Source: Pseudozyma flocculosa PF-1
Taxonomy: Eukaryota; Basidiomycota; Ustilaginomycetes; Ustilaginales; Ustilaginaceae
NCBI RefSeq assembly: GCF_000417875.1
Contig: NW_006920874.1
Coordinates: 788,817 to 852,816 of the forward strand
Direction of reading: 5' to 3'
DNA: 64,000 nt
A program made the position numbers and the translations under genes. Every line of letters starts with the position of its first letter. Within the stretch, counting starts at the first letter, position 1. The notes under the pieces were generated by a model. That model made no database searches, was not told where the DNA came from, and saw only the letters and a list, made by a program, of their open reading frames with translations. Of this stretch, positions 43,587 through 52,262 are shown one piece after another.

Positions 43587-44327
43587 ATCGCCCACCCCAT
43601 GTACCATATAGCTACATGCTCTGCAACTCGCGCAGCCCGCGCCCCTGTAGCATACTAGCACGCTGCCTGAAGTGCTCGGCGAAAGGTCGGAGAGCGAGGC
43701 TGGCTCGACCAGATGGTACAGCCCGACGTCGGCGATAGTCTCCGAAGTAGCCCCAGGCTTTTGCCAAGCCTCACGACGCGCCGCGGCGTTAGAGGGGAGA
43801 AAAAAAAGTGACATGGCTTGCCCATCCTGCCCGGCCGGCCTGCGCCCGTCTTCTCGACCACCTCATCGCGACCCTTCACCTCGCCATCGATATGCCGGTA
43901 GAAGTCAAGCAGAACATGGGGTCAATGCGACACTGCTGCCGCACGCCAGACGTGTGCGTGGCTCCACCCTCCGACGAGCCACGAGCGCGGCGCTCTTCTT
44001 GCTTCTGATGAATATATAGCGGCGGCGAAGGGCCAGGACAGCTGCTGATTCCCGTCCTGGAACCATTCCCTTTTACGCCTTCACCGACTGCCGTTGCCCT
44101 TTGGCCCTGACTGCTCGATCGCAGGCCAGGACGTCTCCTCGATCGGCGCGCTTCAACCCTTTCTCGCCCGCGCTGTCGCGATCACGCTGGACGTCGTCGT
44201 CGAGGAAGCCGCAGAGCGATACCCGGTGCTGCCCAGGTCATCCATCGGGCTGGTCCCGCTCTTCACACGCTCGGAGCAGCATCCCCTCCGTCCGACCTGC
44301 GGCCACTGACCACGATCCCTCGCCGTC
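43587..44327. other. Spacer mS23-GH43-like gene
   Basis: 741 bases between co-oriented genes. A poly-A run (43800-43807) and a TATA-like ATATATAG element (44011-44018) lie about 310 bases before the next ATG. This suggests a long leader for the secreted-protein gene. No additional gene seen. Confidence 0.55.
44011..44018 (+). promoter_or_regulatory. TATA-like element upstream of GH43-like gene
   Basis: ATATATAG in an otherwise GC-rich spacer, oriented toward the secreted GH43-like gene. The distance to the ATG would require a leader of nearly 300 bases. Confidence 0.3.
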
Positions 44328-45701
44328 ATGGCGCTTCCGCAAACCGTCTCGTTTGGCTGGCGCATCGGTGTTCTGGCGTGGCTATGCTTGCTCTGGCTTG
44401 CGGACGAAGGTACGGCCCTGTCTATCCGACGATCGACCCTCAACGTCAAGGCCGACGCATCGTCGGATCGGATCGCCGCAGCCAGAGGGCAACAGAGCAG
44501 GCTGGCACTGCGAAAGGGAAGCCGGGGAAGGAGTAGGCGGCGACGAGGGGATGCCAAGGGCAAGGAGGGACATGCCAACAAGGCTTACGGGGCCAAGCAG
44601 GGCGAGAACCGCCTGCTCCCAGCCGGCAACATCGCCACGGCACCTGGCCACGAAGGTGTGGGACGCTGGCACGACGTCCCCTACGGCCACTTCCGCCCTT
44701 CATTTGGCAACGGGGCGGCTACGGCGCCGGGCAACAAGACGACACCTCAAGACGATCCGACCGGTCTAGCGCCTGCGCTGGCGCCGGGCGTGACCAATGC
44801 GCTGGGCGAAGGCTTCGACCCGCAGTTCCTCACCGTCCCTCTGGGCAACGGCAGCCAGCTCTTCGTGACGCCAGACGTCAACTTCGGTCTGCAGGCCTTT
44901 CTGCGCGCCAGCACCGACCTCAACGACATCTACCGCGACGAGGCCAAGAACCACGTCATCTTCAACTACTCGTCGACCGACTATCCGGAGGGCGTGGGCA
45001 CCGAGGCCGCCGACATTACGCCTTGGGATGGCGGCCGGTTCCTCTACACGGTCTCGGCCGTAGCTGACGATACGATGCGGGCGCTCCTCTCGCGGACCCA
45101 GGACGTGCTGGGCGAGTACGAGGATCTGGGCCGAATCACGCACAACGGCACGGCGCTCAAGGGCTTCGACCCGCACGTCATCGTCCACCCTAACGGCAAA
45201 AAGTACCTCACCTGGTCCAACCACGAGTACGTGCAGATCGTCGAGCTGACCAGCGCCAACACGGCCGACGGGCCCATCGTCAACCTCGTCTCGTACGGCG
45301 TCAATACCGAGGCGCCGACGTCGTGGTTCTACCCGAATCGCATCAACGGCTCCCAGACCCTCAACCTGGCGTACGCCGAGGGCAACTTCTACCAGTCCAA
45401 CTACAACACGCGCGTCCTGTTCCAGGACGTCTCGAGCGACCCGCTCGATCCGGCGCAGTGGTACCAGCGGGGCGCGTCGACGCTCAGCTCGTCATCGTCG
45501 CGCGGCGTGTTTGGACCGGGCAGCGGCAGCTTCTTCCGCGGTCCTGATGGTCAGACCTGGTTTGGCTACGGCGCGTTCGATGACCAGGACGGCGCAGAGG
45601 ATGGCAAGAACGACCGGTTCGTCCGGGTCCAGGTTGCTGCGGCCGACGACAAGGGCGTGTGGATCCCGACGCAGGTCGTCGAGACCCCCAAGACGTACTA
45701 G
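44328..45701 (+). CDS. Secreted GH43-like beta-propeller protein
   Basis: Intronless, 457 residues. The N-terminus has a signal peptide: polar MALPQTVSFGWR, hydrophobic GVLAWLCLLWLA, then a likely cut near ALS. A very basic stretch (RKGSRGRSRRRRG, about residues 63-75) suggests a Kex2-cleaved propeptide. The mature part looks like a five-bladed glycoside hydrolase family 43 fold: DLNDIYRDE, DPHVIVHPNGKKYLTWSN at about 280, NTEAPTSWFYP with NLAYAEGNFYQSNYN, and GVFGPGSGSFFRGPDGQTWF near 395, the GPGHxSFF-type GH43 signature with Gly in place of His. Such proteins act on arabinan or xylan side chains in plant cell walls. Family membership is inferred from motif spacing, and activity is uncertain because the catalytic acids cannot be assigned with confidence. 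Several N-glycosylation sequons are present. Confidence 0.7.
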   Translation: MALPQTVSFGWRIGVLAWLCLLWLADEGTALSIRRSTLNVKADASSDRIAAARGQQSRLALRKGSRGRSRRRRGDAKGKEGHANKAYGAKQGENRLLPAGNIATAPGHEGVGRWHDVPYGHFRPSFGNGAATAPGNKTTPQDDPTGLAPALAPGVTNALGEGFDPQFLTVPLGNGSQLFVTPDVNFGLQAFLRASTDLNDIYRDEAKNHVIFNYSSTDYPEGVGTEAADITPWDGGRFLYTVSAVADDTMRALLSRTQDVLGEYEDLGRITHNGTALKGFDPHVIVHPNGKKYLTWSNHEYVQIVELTSANTADGPIVNLVSYGVNTEAPTSWFYPNRINGSQTLNLAYAEGNFYQSNYNTRVLFQDVSSDPLDPAQWYQRGASTLSSSSSRGVFGPGSGSFFRGPDGQTWFGYGAFDDQDGAEDGKNDRFVRVQVAAADDKGVWIPTQVVETPKTY

Positions 45702-46541
45702 ATCGATAGCTACATCCTTGCTTCGGTACAGAAGAGTCGAGGCGAGCGAATGACATTTCAGATGCATGTGGATGCTCCTCCTCATAGACCGAGTCAGGCT
45801 CAGCGCGGGCCGACCTTTCGGCGCCACCGGTGAGTGTTCATGGTCATGGACATCTATCGTCCTCGACGGAGCGAGGACATCTCGGCCGCCACGTGCCGAA
45901 AGAATCAGCGATCTGTTCGGCCATCCATCAAGATCCCCATCCCATATCGCGTGGCGGATGCGATTCGGAGAGCTTTGCATGGTCATCGTCATTGTCCCTC
46001 CTGTCTCTCCAACGCCCTCTGATGCGCGCTATACGGGCTCGATGTGCGTGGGAGCTTCGGTGGGCCATACGTTGTTGGGCAGCATCACGGTGTGTGCACG
46101 GATGGATGTTCTCGGAGGCCATCCTATGGAAGTATCGCGGGGAAGATGGGGCCCGCAACAGCGAGGCTCTTGGCAACGCCGAACGCCCGAATGCCGCTCC
46201 CGCCAAGATCCCCGCAAATCCGGTGGCCAAGGTGGCGAGCGCCTCTGTTACCGGTGACGTTGGAGTGGTGGTTGCCGCGAAAGAGCGAGGGTATGCGCCA
46301 AGCCCGACTGAGCTCCGTGTCGGCGTCTGGGTTCTCGCACGGCTGGCGTTCAAGCAGGGTCAATGGAAGCTGCTATGTAGATCGGATCGGCCTGCCGTTG
46401 ACGTCGTCTTCGGTGTCGTCGCGGTCCCGATGTTGCTCTGCCCCCTGACTATTGGGCGCTTCCCGAGCCCTCGGCTGCGGAAGGGCCGGTGAGCCCCCCG
46501 ACTCAGAACGTTCTGCGGGCCTGTCTGTCTCCGCACATCAA

Positions 46542-46576
46542 ACATCGGCACCAAACCCGAGCGCAGTGCCGGCGGC
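46542..46576 (+). repeat. 35-base direct repeat, left copy flanking gap
   Basis: This 35-base sequence (starting ACATCGGCACCAAACCC) ends exactly at the gap and recurs identically on the other side at 46597-46631. Confidence 0.97.
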
Positions 46577-46596
46577 NNNNNNNNNNNNNNNNNNNN
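46577..46596. other. Assembly gap (20 N)
   Basis: Twenty undetermined bases between two identical 35-base copies. The round number suggests a placeholder for a tandem repeat of unknown length. Confidence 0.98.
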
Positions 46597-46631
46597 ACAT
46601 CGGCACCAAACCCGAGCGCAGTGCCGGCGGC
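46597..46631 (+). repeat. 35-base direct repeat, right copy flanking gap
   Basis: Identical to 46542-46576. After it the sequence continues into a GC-rich GCCGCC tract. Confidence 0.97.
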
Positions 46632-48453
46632 GCGGCGCGGCTCGCCCTTTCCGCCCTCCGCCGCCGCCGCCGCCGCCGCAGCCGCCGCCGTGCTGCTGGC
46701 CTGCTGCTCGGTGCGATCCAGCCCCTCGAAATCGCCCTAAGTGACTTTTAGCGCCCCTCTTGCTCGACATCGTTTTCTATTTCTGACCCCCGGCAATGGT
46801 CATTCCCGTGGTGATCATCCGTCTTTTGGGCAGGGGTCATGACAATGGAGATGACGGGGACGGTCGACGACGCTCGAAAGAAGTGCGTACCGCACAGGAC
46901 ATAGCTTCGTGGACACCATCGGTAGAGCCGATCGTCAGGGCAGGTGAGGCGCGTTCTTGCCCTGCTCCCCGACGGGCCCTGCCCATCTGCCCTTCATCTC
47001 CTCGGTCGACCCGACGTCTGGTCGATGAGCGCCAGGACAGCTAGATAGAGAGGAGACCGACTGAGCCACGCCTTGCTTGGCTGTTTCGCCCGCCGAGTAC
47101 ACTCTGGGCGTCCCTTTGCATCCGCCTCCTTTGATGCCATGCTGGACGGCCCGTCCGCAAAGGTACGCGAGATGATCGCGGGCAAGGGCAGGCCGCTCGT
47201 GCCCTATCACACGCCGGCCCCACCGCTCCATTTCATCTGCCAAGACCGCAGCTCCGCCTGCCTGTTCTCGAAACTCTCTGGGACGGTGCGGGCAGCAGGT
47301 GCTGACGCGGCTGCATGCTCCTGCAGCGCTGGCTGCGGGACTCGGTGCACGCCAAGAACGCCGGAACTGCCGCGTCGACGATCCCCTTTGTACGTCGGTC
47401 GGTCGTCTTCTTTGTGCCTCCCCGCTCGCGGTCAACGCCTGGCCGAGCGCCCTGCGCCCGCAAAACAGGAGGCTAGGGGTCGTGTTTTTCGCACAAGGGC
47501 GTCAGGCAGCAGACATATACTCCGGCCATACCCACCAGAGCGATCGACTTGGGCGGCTGGGTCTCCGCCTCGACGCCGGTCAACTCGACATAGAGTTGTG
47601 GCGGTGCTCCGAGCCCTAGCTTAGGCCGTTCGCGGATGGTTTCCGGTCTCGCCTCGTCACAAGCGGGGCAGAGATGTATGCAGTTGCAAAGGCAGACCGA
47701 AGCTGTCAGTAGGCCAAACAAAGCAGCCTTAGCTTGCTTTTGGTCGCGGCGGTGGCACGCTCGGCGTCGGAGAGGCGCCTGCCTGCCCCGCCTGGCTTTT
47801 GTTTTTCCACCGAGGGGCGAAGAATTGGTCGCACGCACCTGCTGCGGACCAGCAACATATGCATGCATACGCGTACGTCTTCTGCGTGCGTGCTGCCTGC
47901 TTCTGGACGTACATACGTACGTCCTCGAGCGGTAGCTGAGCGCTGTCTGGCGGGCCCTGGGGTTGGTGATGGTACAGCGGGCAGGCAGCCAGAGAGAGGC
48001 AGGATGGCCAGAGAGGCGAGCAAGCGGGCGAGCGACCGCCGCCGCCGCCCTTCGGTGATCCCGACGCAGTCCTGCTCCCCCCTCCCTCCCTGCCTGCTAG
48101 ACTTGCCCCCGTCACCGTTCCGCTTCCCCCCTTTCCCCTTCCCACCCACCACCACTCCCCTCCCCATCCACTCACTCTACCTCCTTCCCTCCCTCCCTCA
48201 AGTCGCTCCTTTTTGGTATATCAGGATCCGCCTTCTTATCGGATCTCTGGCCCCACCCTCTTTCCCCCCTCTCCCCGTGTCATTCCCATCATCCGACGTG
48301 CCTTGCTAGACAGACACACAGAAGAGGCAGCACCATCTCCCTCGACTCTCCTGCGACCCTCGTCATCGATTGATACTCGGTCGCCAATCCTCAGCATACA
48401 CTACTGCACCCCCGGCCTCAAACGGCGGATCACCACCCTCCTTCGATACAGCA

Positions 48454-49857
48454 ATGCGCGTCTCGACTGTCGCCCTCGGAGCCCTCGCGCTCGCCGCCCC
48501 CCTGGCCTCGGCCAAGGCCCACAGCCGACGCGGCTTCTCCGTCGAGCGTCGCGACCATCCCAGCGGCGCTGACCTCTACGAGATGGCCAAGCGCCAGCTT
48601 CCCGCCACCAGCAAGAACGGCATGCCCTACCCCGAGGCCGGCGCCAACCCGCCTCCGGAGAGCAGCCTGCCCAAGGAGTGGATCGACCGCTACAACGAGA
48701 AGAAGGCCGCCGGCCTCATCCCCAACATCCCGCCTTCGCTCTACAGCGAGGGCACGGGCGTCACCGGCTACCCTCCCGGCACTGACCTCAAGGCCGCCTG
48801 CTCCTGGACGCTGAGCAAGTGCGACACGGGCGACCTGTGGCTCGCTCCCGAGAACAGCGTCGCCATCACCTTCGACGACGGCCCCACGCCCCAGTCGCCC
48901 GACCTCATCAAGTACCTCAACGACAACAACCAGCGCGCCACCCACTTCCTCATCGGCTCGGCCGCCGTCTGGAACGCCGACATCATGGACCAGTATGTCA
49001 AGGCCGACCCGCCGATGCACCTCGGCGTCCACACCTGGTCGCACAGCATCCAGACGAGCAAGACGGACATGGAGATCCTCGGCGACCTCGGCTGGACCTC
49101 GCAGATCATCTACGACCTCACCGGAAAGGTCCCCATGTACTTCCGCCCTCCCGAGGGCGACGTCGACGCCCGTGTCCGCGCCATCGCCAAGGAGGTCTTT
49201 GGTCTCCAGACCGTCATGTGGAACAAGGACGCTGACGACTGGTGCCTGCGCCAGGGTACCGGCACCGCCCAGATGGACGTCTGCACGACGGGCGTCGGCA
49301 AGGACCAGGACTCGGTCGTCAAGGAGATGGAGAGCTGGGCCAAGGCCACCAGCAAGAAGGGCTTCATCTCGCTCGAGCACGAGACGACGGACCAGGCCAT
49401 CAACGCGTTCAAGAAGTACCACAAGGCGCTCAAGGACAACAACTGGAACGTCATGTCGGTCCCGGACCTCCAGGGCCTGCCCTACTACCAGAACCAGTGG
49501 AACCTGACCACCAAGGTCGAGGACGTCAAGTCGATCCTGCCCACGCGCAAGGCCATCGACATTGTCAACTCGGACGCGGCCCGCGGAAGCCCCCAGGCTC
49601 CCGACGTCTCTGCCTTTGCCGACCTCGACGGAAGCGGCCACGCCTCGGCCGGCAAGTCGTCGTCGTCGTCTTCGTCGTCGTCGGCCAAGTCGTCGGCTGC
49701 TTCCGGTTCGGGCTCGTCGAGCGGATCCACCTCGTCCCAGAGCGCCTCCAGCAGCAAGCAGAGCCAGACCTCGACCTCGGGTGCCGCCCAGTCTGGCGCT
49801 CTCCTCTCGACTGCTGGCCTCGCCTCGGTCGCCGCCGTCGTTGCTCTCTTCCTCTAA
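48454..49857 (+). CDS. Chitin deacetylase, GPI-anchored, polysaccharide deacetylase (NodB) family
   Basis: Intronless, 467 residues. The enzyme removes acetyl groups from chitin to make chitosan in the cell wall. A clear signal peptide (MRVSTVALGALALAAPLASA) starts at 48454. An in-frame ATG 28 codons upstream would bury it, so 48454 is preferred. The NodB domain spans about 130-330 with all five motifs: TFDDGPTP (metal-binding Asp) near 137, HTWSH near 192, RPPEGDVDARVR near 230, DADDWCL near 259, and SLEHE near 305. From about 395 the protein is a Ser-rich linker of the kind found in wall proteins, and it ends in a hydrophobic tail (LLSTAGLASVAAVVALFL) after small residues, a GPI-attachment signal. 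A pyrimidine-rich leader precedes it. It is convergent with COX13. Confidence 0.96.
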   Translation: MRVSTVALGALALAAPLASAKAHSRRGFSVERRDHPSGADLYEMAKRQLPATSKNGMPYPEAGANPPPESSLPKEWIDRYNEKKAAGLIPNIPPSLYSEGTGVTGYPPGTDLKAACSWTLSKCDTGDLWLAPENSVAITFDDGPTPQSPDLIKYLNDNNQRATHFLIGSAAVWNADIMDQYVKADPPMHLGVHTWSHSIQTSKTDMEILGDLGWTSQIIYDLTGKVPMYFRPPEGDVDARVRAIAKEVFGLQTVMWNKDADDWCLRQGTGTAQMDVCTTGVGKDQDSVVKEMESWAKATSKKGFISLEHETTDQAINAFKKYHKALKDNNWNVMSVPDLQGLPYYQNQWNLTTKVEDVKSILPTRKAIDIVNSDAARGSPQAPDVSAFADLDGSGHASAGKSSSSSSSSSAKSSAASGSGSSSGSTSSQSASSSKQSQTSTSGAAQSGALLSTAGLASVAAVVALFL

Positions 49858-50755
49858 GAGTGTCCCGGCCCGTATAGACCCTGAGCGCCACGGACGCGCG
49901 TCCGTACCCTTCCTCCTCTTCCCGTTCATAGACTTCCTGGCCAGGCCATGCCTCTCCTTGCTCGCCTCGCGTCTGCTCGTTGGCGCCGACCTCCGGGCTA
50001 CACTTGACTCGCCACGACGGCAAGGCCCATCTTTCGCTGCTCTGTCGTTTCTGCTATCCGCCTCGACGCTCTCAGTCCCGTCGCACACAAGGTCGCTAGC
50101 CACCTGCACACACACCACAATGCCGGCGACCTCTGCCTTCAAGGCTGGTCTTTGATGGGCGAAGTCAACTTGGCAGCAGTACCCCCTTTTCGTTCCCCCT
50201 TCGCTTGTCCTCTTCCTCTCCGCCTCGCTCGTCCGCTTGGCCGACACTGCCGTTGTTTGCCCACGACGCGCGCGCGCGCTGCGCGGATCGAGGAAATCTG
50301 CAATCCGCTCTCCTTGACGCCATCGTGTGGAACTGTAGATCGTGGCAGAAGCTTCTCGTTCGGCACCGGGCTTGCCGCAGATGGAAGGCGATGAAGCGGC
50401 GGCTGGGGTAGGAGAAAGGAGCTGCGTCACCGGCCAGCTTACCGCCGCTCGTTCGCCTCCTCGCTGCCGGCCTTCCCGAGGCCGGTCTTCACAGGCCTTG
50501 CAATACGCACACCCGAGCGAGATGCCGTCCTCCGCCATTTTGCCCTCCTTACTATCCGGCACACCGACGGACAGGGCAGCACACGCACGCAAGAGCGATG
50601 GAATATGTGGCTTTGAGAATTCCGCACGCTCGTCTCTCGCGCTTCACCGGCCGTTCAGCGTCCCACGACGTCCAAGGACGGGAATGCAGGACAACGACGG
50701 CGGTAGATGAGCAAGTCGGGCACTGTTACACAGCGTGGCGGGCTGAGGCAGCCGT
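49858..50755. other. Convergent spacer chitin deacetylase/COX13
   Basis: 898 bases between two stop codons. It contains a short alternating CG tract (50267-50279) but no coding signal. A 0.9-kb convergent spacer is long for this region and may hold extended 3' ends. Confidence 0.55.
50267..50279 (+). repeat. Alternating CG tract
   Basis: Thirteen bases of alternating C and G, a sequence with Z-DNA potential, in non-coding sequence. Confidence 0.85.
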
Positions 50756-51718
50756 TTAAGGAGAAGCGGCGGTGTTGAAGATGTCGTTGTGGAACAGGGT
50801 CTTGCTGCCATCGCCCCAAGGGAAGGCCTGCAGTGAGCAACAGTGGGAGGACCGCAAGCAAAAATGAACGGTCAGCTTGTTTCTCCAAATCTAGGCGATT
50901 AGGGCGAAAGGAAGATCTGGTAAGGGCGCCAACACGAACCTTCTTGCGGATGGTCTGTCGAATCATTCGAAGCCAGATAGTTGGCGAATAAGAGGACGGC
51001 GCGGAGAGGAGAGTCGGTCAGCGCCTACGTGTCTAGCTCGTCGTCAACCCGAAGGCATGCTCGCGCGCAGAACTCACGTTGTACTCGTACTTGGTCTTCT
51101 CGGGGGCCTGCTCGCCGTTCTCGTGGAACTCGTGCATGGCGTGGGCGTGGTGCTCGGCCTCGATGCCGTAGATGTAGACGCCGAGGACGATGGCTGCGGG
51201 TGCAGGCGGCACAAGAACAAGGGCGAGTATGAAGACCGTCTGTCAGCTTCGATGGTCCGGCTAACGCGGGGGCGATAAGCGGCGGGACCGGCCCGGCCAA
51301 TACTTACAGCCAGGAATGCAGACGTAGATCGATACCCTGTAGTCGATCAATGAGCAAGATTCAGCGATGAAGGGGTGAGGTGTCAGTCAGGAAGACTTCA
51401 ACGAGGCGTAGGGTGGAAGATGGAAGAGATGGTCCGACTCACTTGCGCCAGAGGTCAGCCGACTCTACAAAGAGTCAAGTCGAAGCGCCGTCGTCAAGTT
51501 TGTCACGATGGAAAGTCAGCGCTCTGCATCCATCAACGCGAAAGTGTTCATCGGTCGAACGACGGAGGCGACTCACTGGCAGCGTGCTCCTTGATGTGCA
51601 TTCGCTCAGCGACAAACTCGTTGCCGGTAGCGGCGCCGGTCGAGTAGCCGCGGGCGAGCGCGGAGCGGGCGAGGCCGGTGCCCTGGCGAGAGAGGAGGGT
51701 GGCGAAACGAGAGGCCAT
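50756..51718 (-). CDS. COX13: Cytochrome c oxidase subunit 6A
   Basis: Six exons (51718-51577, 51464-51443, 51336-51308, 51193-51078, 50954-50940, 50827-50756) encode 131 residues. Subunit VIa is a single-span nuclear-encoded regulatory subunit of complex IV in the inner mitochondrial membrane. Exon 1 carries a mitochondrial presequence (MASRFATLLSRQGTGLARS, then ARGYST). Exons 2-4 give KSADLWRKVSIYVCIPG and IVLGVYIYGIEAEHHAHAMH, matching the ELWRKxSxYVxIPA membrane region. Exon 5 is only 15 nt and encodes TIRKK, and exon 6 gives AFPWGDGSKTLFHND. The joined YEYNTIRKKAFPWGDGSKTL aligns without gaps to the yeast C-terminal motif ending in WGDGDKTLFWN, which confirms the micro-exon. All borders are GT/AG. 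Confidence 0.92.
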
Positions 51719-52262
51719 CTTTGACAGTAGTGCGTGTGACGAGGCGGTGGAAGGAAGGGTTGGTGTGGAGAAGGTTGGGTAGGTGTCAAGAGCAAGCTTG
51801 GCGGCCCCGGGTCGAGTGAGATGGATCTCGGGCGGGGGAGGGCAGAGCAGCCGCCAGCCCCCGGCCAGCGTAGGCCTCGGAAGGGACAGGGCGGATTTCA
51901 ATTCGTGCGACCGCCCCCCGGCTCCGAGTCGTGGCACGTGATCCCCTCCCCCATCTTCCAGCACGCCGTCCGGCATCCTCGATGGCGCCGTCGGTGCAGC
52001 TGGCTGCGCTGTCCCTCCGTCACCACCACTAGGCTGGCTGTTGCGATGCACGCACATGACCGGGAAGATATGAGCAGGGACAGGGAGTATCGCATGTTTG
52101 CAGCAGGTATCTATGTGGCGCCGATCGCCGGCAGTGTCACGGCGGCCACCCTCAGCCTCCTCAGCCTCCAGTCTCGCTCATCCAACAACAACATGGAGCC
52201 GAGAGCCTGATGATGGGCCCGGATTCCAGGCCCTCCGGAAGCCGTTTGCGTCCAGCGGGCCG
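51719..52262. other. Spacer between velvet 3' end and COX13 start
   Basis: 544 bases between two co-oriented minus-strand genes. It should hold the COX13 promoter and the 3' end of the velvet gene. No additional coding signal. Confidence 0.6.

Larger units (their letters stand above)
45702..48453. other. 2.75-kb spacer, no firm gene
   Basis: Spacer between two secreted-protein genes. It holds a repeat-flanked assembly gap (46577-46596), a GCCGCC run near 46655-46690, alternating purine-pyrimidine tracts (47856-47879 and 47907-47922), and a pyrimidine-rich block at 48080-48300 that leads into the chitin deacetylase. On the minus strand about 46130-46260 can be read, with one frame change, as a short Ala/Gly/Leu membrane-like segment; see findings. 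None of the longer frames resembles a known protein. Confidence 0.5.

Noticed and set aside
48370..48453. Upstream in-frame ATG of the chitin deacetylase
   Set aside because: Using it would place 28 polar residues before a classical signal peptide.
48430..50592. 720-codon open frame antisense to the chitin deacetylase
   Set aside because: It mirrors the codon bias of the sense gene (few A/T third positions give few antisense stops) and has no recognisable domain.
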